In this document: piece by piece, positions 14,301-26,300 of the stretch | Layout: every line of letters begins with the position of its first letter | Numbering within the stretch: position 1 is the stretch's first letter | Assembly (NCBI RefSeq): GCF_030867095.1 | Contig: NC_081837.1 | Coordinates: 16,448,501-16,512,500, forward strand | DNA: 64,000 bases | Origin: Alligator mississippiensis | Lineage: Eukaryota > Chordata > Crocodylia > Alligatoridae | Direction of reading: 5' to 3' | Notes under the pieces: generated by a model | Databases searched by the model: none | The model's input: only the letters and a program-made list of their open reading frames with translations | Told to the model about the DNA's origin: nothing | Position numbers and translations under genes: made by a program

Positions 14301-17300
14301 GCAGTAATGTCTTCTGAGTCGGGGGTGGGGAAGGAGAGAGGCAGGCAGTGAAGGGTGAAGACGCGTAAAAGGATTGTTAGTTGACTTCTCTTTCTCCCTT
14401 TCTTCCCATGTAGGTGGAAAATGGTGCTGAATATATCTTGGAAACCATTGACTCTCTCCAGAAACACTCCTGGGTTGCAGATATACAGGACTGCATCGAT
14501 CCTGGGTAAGGATTGCTTGAGGAAGCCACTCTTCCAGGTTCAAAAAGCACAGCCACCTGTGCTTGCACTGTGCGGCTCGGGCACTTGGACCTGTGCTGTC
14601 CTGCTTGCTCAACTACAGATGGGTCGGTTCTCTGGCCTGTGGCACTCAGGTGACGGGAACCACAGGTCAGGAATTCCAGCTGTGCGCAGTGGAGCCAGCA
14701 GCCTTGTGCCTGGACATCCCAGCTGACACTGACCACCCATGCTGAGTGGGTCACAATTTACACCCTGTTCATGGCTCCAGACGTGAGAAGCCATCATACT
14801 ATAATTGTCTCCCCACTTCCTCTTGTCGGTCTCCTCCAAAATTCATCAGACACTATGATCCCAGAGGGGCAAGGGAGGCCCTTTCCAAAAGCCCCCCCCT
14901 CACAGCGCTGTGACTGCATGTATGCCTAGGTACTGCCCTCACAGTGGAGGGCTGGGAATGGCTTACATTTACTCTCAGACCAGAGTTGCAGTGTTTTACA
15001 TTTCTTTAATGGAAACCAGAGTTGTTCTATCTGCCAGAAAATTGCTCATTGCCTTGCCAGGCTGTGTAGAACAGCCACTTACACAGTTGCGTTTTAAAGG
15101 CTGGTAGAAAGTGCTTAAATATTTAATTGACTATTTGCTGTGAGTGTTGGGCTGAGGCTGTGGAGGTGAGACACACACACCAAGGAGTTAAAGTGAAGTG
15201 TTCAGACTCCAGGGAGGGGAAACCATGTGGGAATTGCCTGGGGCTTTGGAGAGGCGGGGGAAGAACAAGGCTTTGTAATATGTCTTGTTAGGAATGTGCT
15301 GTGGTTTTAGTCTGTGCTAGTGTACTAAGATCTCTTGTCTCCCTCTATTGAGTTCCAGTAGCCCATTAGCAGAACAAGCCCACTCTTTTCAATACAGGGG
15401 TTGTGAGTTCTGATCTTTTGTCTGGCTACTTCATGAGTTGCATGGCCTCAGAGGTGAAATGAGATGAAGTTTGCAGACCTGCTTTAAGCAGGAGGTCATG
15501 TTACATGATAACAAATTCTCATCTGGGTCCAAATCTTCTGAATCCCTGGGAAATATGGGGCCATCTCTTGGCTGCTTCATAGAACATCAGTTCTGAAGTA
15601 GAGGGCTATGAGCCCCAAAGCAATTTCATTGTAAAAGTCTCACTCTTGAGTGATGAACCTTGAAGATGGGGAACCCTTCCCTAAGGTCTTTTACAGCAGG
15701 TGGCTTAGATCCCTTTGCCCAAGGGCAGATGCAGCAGCTTCCTTCCTCTCTACACTTCTTTTGATGCCAGTTGTTTGAGAAGCTCCAAACACCTTCTGGC
15801 CATTTTGTCAAACCCTCCCATCCAATATAGGAGATAGACAGACAGGTCCTTCACATTTATAGATGTGCTGTGGGACACAAGGTACGAAGATTTAAATGAC
15901 TTGTCCAAGGCTTCCCAGTGAGTTGGTGGCAGAGCTCAGCACAGAACCCAGGAGTCCCAAACCCCAGTCTCCTGCACTATCCACTGGTCAATTCTGTTTT
16001 GTGGGGGACATTAGTTCAAAGCAGGACGTAAGCGTGTTGGAGTCAGAACTAGTCAGGAAGACATAAAGACACCAGCTGCCTGAACACAACAGCAGGACCT
16101 CAGAGTGGTGGGGGTAAGGAAGGACTGTTCTAGTGAAAGGGTCTCTGTGCACTTCAAGAAAGAGATGCTGTGGTTAAGGGGGAGCAGTGCCAGTGGGGCA
16201 AGCCTGGGAATGGTCAGAATGGAAGCACTGCCCTGAGTTGACTGTAAGAGGCGCCTTGTGTCCATAAGTGCTGTCCTCCTCTGAAAGGTCTGGTGCTATC
16301 TGCTTGCTGTCATTCAGAACTGGGTTTTTCATTTCACGGTGAGAAACGCTGTTGTCAAAGCTGCATCTGCGTGGGAAGGTTTGCAATACAGCCATCAGGC
16401 ACATGCATGGAAAGACTGTGCATCTCTTCCTGATGGTTATAATCCATTGTCACTGAAACATTTTGAGGGGTGGGGGGATAGGAGAAGGGGAGAGGGTGAA
16501 AATGAACAATTTTTCATTTGAAAAATGTTCTTAAAGCCCTTTTTTCAACCCAAAAGTCTGCTTGCAAAATGTGAGGAGTTCTAGTAATCACAGCATCTGC
16601 TGGGAGTGTTACTCTTCTTCCTTTGGGCCTGGCCCTCGGAGTGTAGGAGTGGCTACAGCTGCTAGAGCTGAACCTTGGTGCTGTAGCTCAGACTGGAGAA
16701 GCTCCTATTCTAGCTCTGCACATCCCACTTCCAGACCATGTGAGAGGGTGGCTGTCTTACAGGTGGGATCTTGTCTGAGACTTTGCCAACCAGAGAGTTA
16801 CACTTGTCAGAGGTTACAGCAGAGTACAGTGCTTGTCTTCAGACCCTCTCCTATGCTACTGTGGAATGCCCCAGTTCTCAGACAGCTTCTAGAGTCCACC
16901 CCAGAGGTGGGTGCTTTTCACTGATTGGGTCAGTGATTCCTGTACATACAGTCTGTTAGGTCTGTCCGATTGCAAGGTGCTATAGGAATGTAAGATGCTG
17001 CTTTATTCTTGCTGAGATTAAAAAAAAGGGGCTGGGGAGTGTTGGATCAGCTGGAGAATATGAAAAGGCCTAAACTACCCTAACAAATAGCACTCAGGAC
17101 CAAATAGATTTGCTTCCTATAGCTGCCTTTGTGCAATGTAGGGCTCCATTCTCATTCCAAACCTGTCTGAAAACTGAAAAAACCAAACCTTGTCATGGCT
17201 CAGACATTGCAGGGAAGAGCTAGAAAGCTGAGCCAGTTGGTCTTTCTTTGAATCAGTGTCTTGGGAGCCCATTGTACATGTCCAGCTTCGCTTAGAAGAG

Positions 17301-20300
17301 CACTCGGGGAATATACCCAGACCAAGGAATGGGGTAGATGCACTAGTGTCTCAAGTTTCTGCATAAAAATGGATTCTTGGAGTTTAGAGGATGCATTTTT
17401 ACCCCTTGGTCCCTGCACTGCAGCTTTTAAAGTATGTTACCCACAGGCAGAAGCAGGGGGTGGGAGGCAGGGATCCTGAGACAGTGCCACTAACATGCTC
17501 TGTGACCTTGAGCTGTGACTATGTTGCTGCCTCTTTCCTTTCTGTAAAACAAAGGTAAATGCCCAACTCCAGCTCCCTCACTGGAGCACTAAGAGGGAAC
17601 ATTCTGCTGTGATCATGCAAAGACATGTGCTTCTGCTTCGCTTTGAACCTCTGATCAAGCCTCACAGCTGCCAGAAGGATGAGTTGCAGGCACAGGCATA
17701 AGAATGTGCAGGATCATGGCCGATACAGACAAAGCACTTCGGGGATCTTCAGATGAAGCATCCCCTAGCAAGGAAAGCTTTACAGACATCATCCCCTGCC
17801 ACCATGAGATGCTGTGCAGGCCCTGGGATTAAACCCATGCACAAGTGGCAAGAAGCAAAGCAAGGATCTTCTGTACCTCTTCCAGCTTTACTACCCAGGG
17901 GCTGGGCTAAGCAATGAGAGATGGGCAGAGGAAGTCTGGTTTAAGGTCCTTGTTCATCTAGACTGCTTCTTTTTAAACTTTTGTTCTATAATGCATAGAG
18001 AGTAATGATATTATTTTAAAAGACTGTACTCTATGGCACTTCAGAAAACACATAAAGAAATGTTTGAATATTCAAACACCGTAATAATACCCAGCACTTA
18101 TAGCACTTTTCATCACTAGTGCTCAAAGCACTTTACTAGGCTGCTTACAGAGATTAAAAAAAACTAAACTTGCTTTACTTAAAGAAGCAGCACGTTAGTT
18201 CAACCCAGCTCCACAGTGTCTATATAGATTGGGCACTTTGGGGCTTTATGGCACTTTTATCTAATAGCTGATTCAATCAGCTGTTAGATAAATGTGCCAA
18301 CCCCCCCTCTCCCCCCCCCACTAAAGCACCTGATCTATACAGATGTTGGGTGAACCAGATCCAACTAATGCGCTGCCTCTTCTGGTCGTGTGCTGGGTTC
18401 AGCACGGGAGTGCACCAAGTTTAGAGTAAACCACCATTTTTGTTTGTTTCTGTAACATCTGTAAGCAGCATGCACAAGTCAGTAGGATGGTCCCTGTTTT
18501 TCAAATGGAGAAACCTGAGGCACAGAGCAGCAAAGTGACTTAACCAGGGCCATGCACCAGGGTGGTGACAGAGCCAGGAATGCCTGGTCCAGTTGGCCTT
18601 CTACAAAACCTTTTTAGGAAATAATTCTTAATAGGTGCATACCAATAGAGATTTTTGGGGCCAATACCAATAGCCAGTTTTTAAGGAGGCATATTGGCTG
18701 ATACTGATCTGATTTCTGATATGCAGCCTGGCAGCTTGAAGAGTAGTGTCTAGCTGGTAAGTCTGTTGTGGTGTAAGGGAAGGGGCATGGAAGAGCAGAT
18801 CAAGGCCCCTGCGGTGAGGGAGCGGGGCTGGGGCAGGGGCAGGCACTGCCCAGTTGGGGTAGGGCAGGCACAGGATAGAGCTGTTACTTGTACGGGGGAG
18901 CAGCTCCTGCCACTGCTTTGGAAGCCATGGGGGATGTGTGCCCCTGGATCTGTGCAGGGCAGGGTGGGCTGCTGCTGTGGCTTGGGGCTGGGGCAGCGCT
19001 GGGCTCTTCCTGATGAGGGGTGGGGGGGTGGGGACTGGGCTGGGCTGCGCTTGGAGCGGGCAGCAGCAGCACTGGGAGGAAGGCTGGAGCCACTCCAAAG
19101 TTTGCCGTAGCCCCCCTCCCAGCGCTGCCACCGCCCGCCCCGAGTGCAGCCTGGTCCAGCCCCCACTGGGAAGAGCCTGGCCCCAGCCCACAGCAGCAGC
19201 CTACCCCATGCACAGATCCAGGGGCACATGCTCCCATGCCTTCCTGGGGTGCGCACAGTGGCAGGACCCACTGCCCTCCCCAGCTCAGAATGAGCCATGA
19301 CTCTGTCCCATGCCCTGCTCTGCCCTGGCTGGGTAGCACCTGCCCCAGCCCCACCCCTCCCTCACTGCAGGGGGCATTGATCTGCCCCTCCACACCCCTT
19401 CCCTGCCCCCTCCCCTTCCACCATAACAGACTTACCAGCTGCATGCAGCTCTCCAAGATGCTGCGCTGTGCTTCTTGCCACTTATGTGCTGCGCTGTAGC
19501 TGCACGCATGCACAAGGCATTTATTGGATACATTATTGGCCACGTCAGGCAAAAAAAAAAAAAAAGCCGATTTCTGATGCAGTCAATTTTTCTTTATATC
19601 GGTGCCGAACCAATATCAGATCGATGTATCGGTGCACTTCTAATTCTTAACTACTTTCCTGCCCACACAGAGAGCAACAATTAAAGCAGCCAGATATAAG
19701 CCTTGGTTGTGAATAAGAACATCTTTAATTGCTTCAGTGGGATGTTATTTGTGTTTGGGAACCCACCCACAGAAAGCTCGTTGCAGAATTGGGGCCTGAG
19801 ATCTCTACCTCAGGGATTTTCTTCCTCTTTTGTTTGTATCATGCCCAGCACAGGTTTGGTTTGGCCTCTGGACACAGCTGTAATGCACATAATAATGAGC
19901 CATTTAACACACTGACATACACACTTAGCACCAGGAATGAATTTTCATTCATCTTGTGCACGTTGTGCTAGCTTGTTTTTCATTTGCCAAGGATTCAGAA
20001 TGAAAACCTTCCCGTAAGTGCCTTGTCAACACATTTTCTGCAGAGTGTTTTTTCTTTTTTTTTTAAATGGTTGCAGTTGAATGAGTCCGATTGCTGATTC
20101 ATTTACTGGTCACTAAATAATTCAGCAGCTCCCTCGTGAACAATTACCGCTAACACAGACCGCTTCCTGGGCTTCCTGCTAGCACGTGTCTCCTTAGTTA
20201 AGCAAGAGGCAGTTGCCTCTGGGAGGAACAGAGTCTGGAGTGAGCATCACCCTTGCAGCCATGGGGAAGTCAGTGGTGTCCACGCTAAAAATAGGATGTA

Positions 20301-23300
20301 ATGAGAATTCTTGCATTAAAATGGTACAAAAGCAACAGGATAGAGGCGGTGGGAACAGATGTAATTGATGGGGCTGTTGGCCAGTTGATGGTTACTTGCA
20401 CATACTCTATTCTTGAGGTGGTCATTTTGTCTGACAAAGCATAGCCTAGAGCTGTCTCTCCGACTCATCTGTCTCAGTCACAAGTGACTGGCCCTGTACT
20501 GATGACCAGGGATCTGGGTTTTCTGTTTGCTGCAGAAAAACGTGGATTTTTTCCTTTAAAGGGGAAAAACACAGGAAATGGTGCGATTGCAGGCTGGTGG
20601 GGCTGTTTAGAGCGGGGGAAGGAAGGATGCAGGGGGCGCTATGTACATGTGGGCTGCACACATGCGTGTGGCGGCCAGGCGGTGTGGTGGAGAGCAGCTT
20701 CCACAGCTCCCTTCAGGTAAGTCTGTGTGGATGGTGGCAGGCACAAGTGACTTGTCAGTGAGGCTGGGGGGGCACATGCCCCCCCCCCAAATTTTTGTGC
20801 CCACAGTGGGATGTGGGGCTGTAGCGAGGCCAGACCAGCTCCTGGCAGGAGCCACCTCCTTGGCCTGGTGGGCAGGATCTGGCACGGGACAGAGCACCAT
20901 GCTGCCATGGCTGCCAAAGTGAGGCATAAAAAACAAAATCAAATAAATCATTTTATTATAATGATTGGGGCACTGGTAGGCTTTCAAATTGCTTTAAAAT
21001 TGTAATTATATGAATACAATGAGTTGAACAACCTCGAGAGGGTTCAGAGGAAGGCCACTCATATGGTGAGGCAGGCAAAACCCTAGGAGGAGAGACTGAG
21101 GTCCCTGGATCTCTTCAGCCTCTGCAAGAGAAGGCTGAGAGGTGATCTTGTGGCTGCCTACAAATTCATCAAGGGGGACAGCAAGGAATTGAAGATGCTC
21201 TGTTCACCAGGGCACCCCTTGGAGTAGCTAGGAACAATGGCCACAAACTGACGGAGAGCAGATTTAGGTTAGACATCGGGAAGAACTTCTTCGCAGTAAG
21301 AGTTGCCAGAATCTGGACTGGGCTTCCAAGGGAGGTGGTGCTCTCCCCTAACTTGGGGGTCTTTAAGAGGAAGCTAGACATGCACCTGGCTAGGGTCATC
21401 TGACCCCAGTGCTCTTTCCTGCCCAGGGCAGAGGGTCGGATTTAATGATCTGCTAAGGTCCCTTCCGACCCAAACACCTATGACTCTATGAATATTGTGT
21501 TCAACTGATCCCCATGGATATAGTGGTTTTATTTTAATCACAGAAAAATGTAGATTTGGGGGGTTTTAATCGGAGAATTTGGTTTTTTTTTTTTTTTATT
21601 GGAGAATTTGGGATTTTTAAACGGAGAAAACCAGGATCCCTGCTGATGACAAGATGGCCCTTCAGTATTTGCTCGTGGGTCTTGGAGGCTGCCTTGTGAT
21701 GGGAAGGTCCGTGCTCAGCTGAGGTCTGTGCAGGACATGGAGGTTCAGGGTTTCTGGAACTAGACTTTGTCTCTCAGGCAAGTCACATAAACCCGTGCTC
21801 CTAAGGGCAGGGGGAGATGAGTCACAGAATAGGTTAAAATTGCTATGCTGATTTCACAAGGAGGTAGAGGGGCTTTCTTGGGAGAGGAACAGTAGCTATG
21901 AGCTGCCTCACAGCTGGAAGTAAAGAGGGAAGCCTGGGCTTGCATAGGAAATCAAAGGCCACTAGTGGAGGCATAGGGGAACGGGCAGGTAAGGCGTGTC
22001 AGAGTGGTGGCAAGGAAGGTGCATGCCAGAGTGGAGCTAGGAGAGGACAGACAATGGGCCACATGGGGAACATGAGCCAAAGCAATGAAAGCGACTGCTG
22101 TCAAGAGCTGCTACTGTAGCTCCATTCATCAGGGGTGTAAAGAGGTGTGATCCCACAGGCCTAGTTGTGCTGGCAGAGCCCCTAGTGCAGACGCAGTTGT
22201 ACTGGCCAAACTCTGGCATCCTGCACAGAAGGTGGCTTGACATTAGCAGAGCAAAGTGCAGTTCTGAGAGCAGTGCTGCCTCCACGCTGAGACCATGCTA
22301 CCAGTGTTCATCTGGCAGGGAAGCCTGATAAAGAGGCCAATTTCAACACAACCCCTGTGAGCAGCTCAGCACCCTGCTCTTCATAACGCCGTCTGTAACT
22401 GCAAATAGGTTTAGCCACTACCCTGCTCTCCATTGAGTCTGCACACACCCAGCCTTTCTGGGAGTCCCTTAAGAACAACAGAGCATAACCAATAGCCTCT
22501 GATCCTCAGGATCTGCCTGCAGGGCCTCCCTCTGCTTGAACCTACCTTGTCCTTCTGACACTCTCTCTGGAGTTGGTCCAGAATTCCTCATCCTGTGGAA
22601 ACACTGAAAACAAAATCACTTTTATTTTTGATGCAAGTTTTACCTGAAACCTGAAGCAGAAGCTTTTGGCCAAACCCCAAAAAGATCTAGATCAAAATAT
22701 TTTGCAAACTTTTCCACTAGAAGCCTGGGTTTTCCCCTGAAGTTGTTTTGCTGCATTTTTCCCCTCAATGAGCTGTTTTTGATGGAAAATTTTCAGCCAG
22801 CCCTAACTCTATCCTATTTTTTCTGTTGCTCGAACAGCCCTACTAAAGCTCAAATGCCAATGTGAATTGACAGGGTAGGCCTGCACGTCTGCATGGAGCT
22901 TCAGTATGTGATATCTAGTCACAGCCTTGTCCTCTGCTTCTCTGCTGTGCCTTTTGATGCTGCAGGTACCTCCCCTATGTGAATTTGGCTAATCCTTCAG
23001 GAGCAAATGGTAAGCATTGCAAATGTCATGTGCTGGCCTTTTTAGGAGCATCCAACTGCGTGTGTGGAACTAAGGTTTAACCAGAATTGTTGGATTAACT
23101 AAGTGAGTCCCCATTTCTGCCTGCAAATGGAAATTCCTCCTCAAGGCAAGGCATGCGTCTGCAGAGTGACACCCCATGAGGGACCATCTGCTTTGCTTTT
23201 TCCTTGTAGGGACAGCGGAGATGATATTGAACTTGCCTCCTGTGCCCAGGGAGCCTGTCTGCCAGGCAGGATGTCCTCCTGCAGCTGTGAATTCCTGTCT

Positions 23301-26300
23301 GATGGTAAGGATGGCTAGAGAAAATCGCCAGATGTCTCAGTTTCAGATGCTGGGTGTCTGTGGGTGTCAGGCTGGCTTCTGAAGTGTGAATATTACCAAT
23401 GACAAAGGAAGCTTCGTAAAAGGTGGGGGGAGCTTTGTGCTTTGCGGCCTGTCCTTTTCCGTGCAGCCTCTCGGACATTACAAACTAAATAGCTAATCAT
23501 TTCACAGCCTACTAAAATGGAGAGAAAGTGGTTAGCTCTCATGTGGCCTGTAGCTGGCCCTAGCTTGGCTTTAGCAGCTTTCCTCTCCTGCCGATTCCTA
23601 CAGAAAAGGATGGCTCCCAGGAGGAGTGAGGCTAGCGCATGGAACACTTCTAGGTTACTCGGTCAAATCTGGCCCATTTCAATTGTTGTCCTCTGCTACC
23701 TGTGGTGTAGGACATGAGTTTGAATCTTAGTCCACTTCCTAGTGAGCATCACTGTTGCTGGTCCCAGCAGAGCAGCCATCCGCTGAACGGTATCATCTTT
23801 ACCATCTATAAGGGGCCCTTTCAGGCCTGGGTAAGAGCTTAATGATGGCGAGGTGGAGTAGGCTTGAAGTGCCTCTGCTTTTGATATGCCTGTCCCCTAC
23901 AGACATTGGTTGGGCACTAACTAATCTGAAAAATGTCAGGGCACCAACTGGTTTTCTCTGCTTAGAGGATGCAGACAACATACCCCCTAGAACTGTTAGC
24001 ACTGGTCCTGCATTGATTTGCAGAAGGAGCCTCAACCATGTTAAGCCATTAACATCTGAATCTTTTTCAGACATGCACAGGCCTCCAGACAGATGTACCA
24101 TGCCTCCCCTCCACAATGCTGCCCCACCTGCTGCCACAGCCACCATCATCTCAGGACCACACAGCAGGGTCAGGGACTCCTCAGGGGAGCATCTGACTCA
24201 CGTTCCACTGGAGAACTTCCTGCAGACTCTGGAGTCGCCAGCCACCAGCAGTCATCTAACAGGTACCTGGGGGGCCTGGGAGGTGGGGTGCAGCCAAGTT
24301 AGTCTCTTTCCTAAACTGGCTTTAGCAAAAGGTTAGGACAGGGGTAGGCATCCTCTGGTACACGTGCTAGAGTGTGGCAAGCAAAGACATTTTGCTTGGC
24401 CCATGTGCCTTGGGGAAAGGGCTGGGGCTGTGCTGCCACAACAAGGATCAGGCCCCTTGTGCCTCCCTCACCATGTGCCCCTGGCATGCTAACATATTAC
24501 AAGTTGAGGTTGTGGGTATTTTTGGCACTCTGCCCAAAAACATTGCAGACCCCTGGGCTAGGACTTTCCTTCTCTGCCATGTGGCATTTTCAGTGGAATT
24601 TAATGGGAGTAGCTCTGTCCCCCACTACCCACAAGTGTATAGCCAGTGCCTATGACAAACCCCAGCATCCAGTCTGACTTGGGCACTGGCTTCCCAGCAT
24701 GCCTGGTGTACCTCAGTATGACGTCCTCCTGCCTGAGCAGCCAGGAGTTTCTCTGTCTAGCCTGTGCACTACTGCTGCAATTCGTTTTCAACAGTAAAGG
24801 CTTTCCTTTCTCAGCTGCCCCTTCCCCTTTTTTAACCCTTTCTGCCTGTGCCAGGTGATGAAAGTGAGACAGAAGTGGAAATCAACCTCTCTGATTTCCC
24901 CTGGTTCCATGGGACACTGTCACGGATTAAAGCTGCCCAGCTGGTGCTCTTCGGGGGTGCTAGGAGCCACGGTCTGTTTGTCATTCGGCAGAGTGAGACT
25001 CGCCCGGGCGAGTACGTGCTGACCTTTAACTTCCAGGGAAAAGCAAAGGTAGGTGCTGCTGCTGTTGTTACATCTCTCTTAATGCTGCAATAACACTTGC
25101 CCAGTTGCAGGGAGAGCATCAGAGCAGCTGTCGTACAACCCTGAGGCTGCTCTCTCCCATGGGAGAGAGTCTCTATCAGGCTAACTCTGTGGCAGGGCAC
25201 CTGAGGTGCCTGTCACTTTGAAAGGCCAGGCAGCGTGCGGAGCCATGAGCAGGTGGGGTCAGGACTATTTGTAGAGTTGGCTGATCCAGGGGCCAGCAGG
25301 TGAAGGTAGGCCTGAACACCAGGACCATTTATTAGTCCATAGAAATGCACTCTTTAGTATATAGTATGGCCACCCTTCAGTACAAAGAGTGATACTAGGA
25401 AACAGCATCCCACTGAAAATGAGAGAGGGCATGTTAGGTAGCTGCCAGAGTTGGAATTTACTTCCTGGTGCTTTTGTAAAGATAAGATAAGCACCAGGGG
25501 CTTTTGTGGTGGAGGATGAGGGTAACCACCATGAGCCAGTGGGGCCTAGCCCTGATGGGGCGGGGGGAAGAGAGCAGCTCCACACCGGGCAAGAACAAAG
25601 GGCATCCCTAGAGGAACAGAAAGGAGGAGTTGGAAGCTGCTTGTTGGTACAAAATACTGCCTAAGGGTCCCTGCCAGACCCAGATACAATGAACAGGTAG
25701 TAAAGTGCCTGGTGATCTCACAGCATTCTCCCCTCTGCCCCCAATTCTCTGGAGGTTATCCAGCTTGCTAATGGCCACACAGGCTTGGGTGTGGGCTTAG
25801 CTCCTGAATGTTAGTGCCCGTCCAGAAGGATGCAGTCAGTGCAACTAGGGTGTGCAGGTTGGCTGCAGGGAAAACAAACCTGGTGTCAGGGAAACGCTGA
25901 GGTGTGGAGTTGCACCCCAGAGGTTTGACAGCTCGTGCTTCTCTGCTATGAGATGAGGGTTTAAAGAAATAGCACTGGCAGTTATTTGTCCTGGTGCCAG
26001 CCCATCAGGGACATTGCATTAGGAAGATTGGAGCAAGCCCTGTTTTTCCTCCTCCTTCTCCACCTCCCCCGCCCTCGACGCCCCACTGCCTTTTTGTTCT
26101 TGCTGGCTGGTTCTTTGTCTTGTGCAGATCATTTTTATGCAGCGTCTGTCTCATGTGCCCCTGCATGATGAATGGACTGTGCATTTCTACTCTCAGAGCC
26201 CTCCCAGCACCCCTTGTGTAAAGCTGCTGACCCCACTCCACAGCACTGTAGAGCACAGCCAAGTGTCAGAACCAGTGTGGGACTGCTAGTCTGCAAACCA

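Larger units (their letters stand above)
5380..14413 (+). other. SH2B2 intron, 9.0 kb
   Basis: Phase-0 intron with donor GTAAAG and acceptor TAG. It holds a hairpin-bearing DNA transposon (6339-7110), a 187-bp hAT MITE (9351-9537), a GT-rich microsatellite (10790-10853), and a hAT element of the CAGGGATCC family (12416-13690). I see nothing gene-like in 7111-9350 or 9538-12415 apart from a possible MIR-like piece around 7930-8060. Confidence 0.7.
14506..23209 (+). other. SH2B2 intron, 8.7 kb
   Basis: It holds MIR-like SINEs (15850-15988, 18495-18600; a weaker minus-strand one near 17480-17570), a palindromic element (18203-18350), a foldback hAT (18631-19641), and a second CAGGGATCC-family hAT (20507-21642) with a CR1 inserted in it. 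21651-23209 shows no recognisable feature beyond scattered A/T-rich sequence near 22600-22800. Confidence 0.7.

Noticed and set aside
18884-19552. 222-codon minus-strand frame and overlapping plus-strand frames
   Set aside because: Inside the foldback hAT at 18631-19641; the mirrored arms create mirrored frames.
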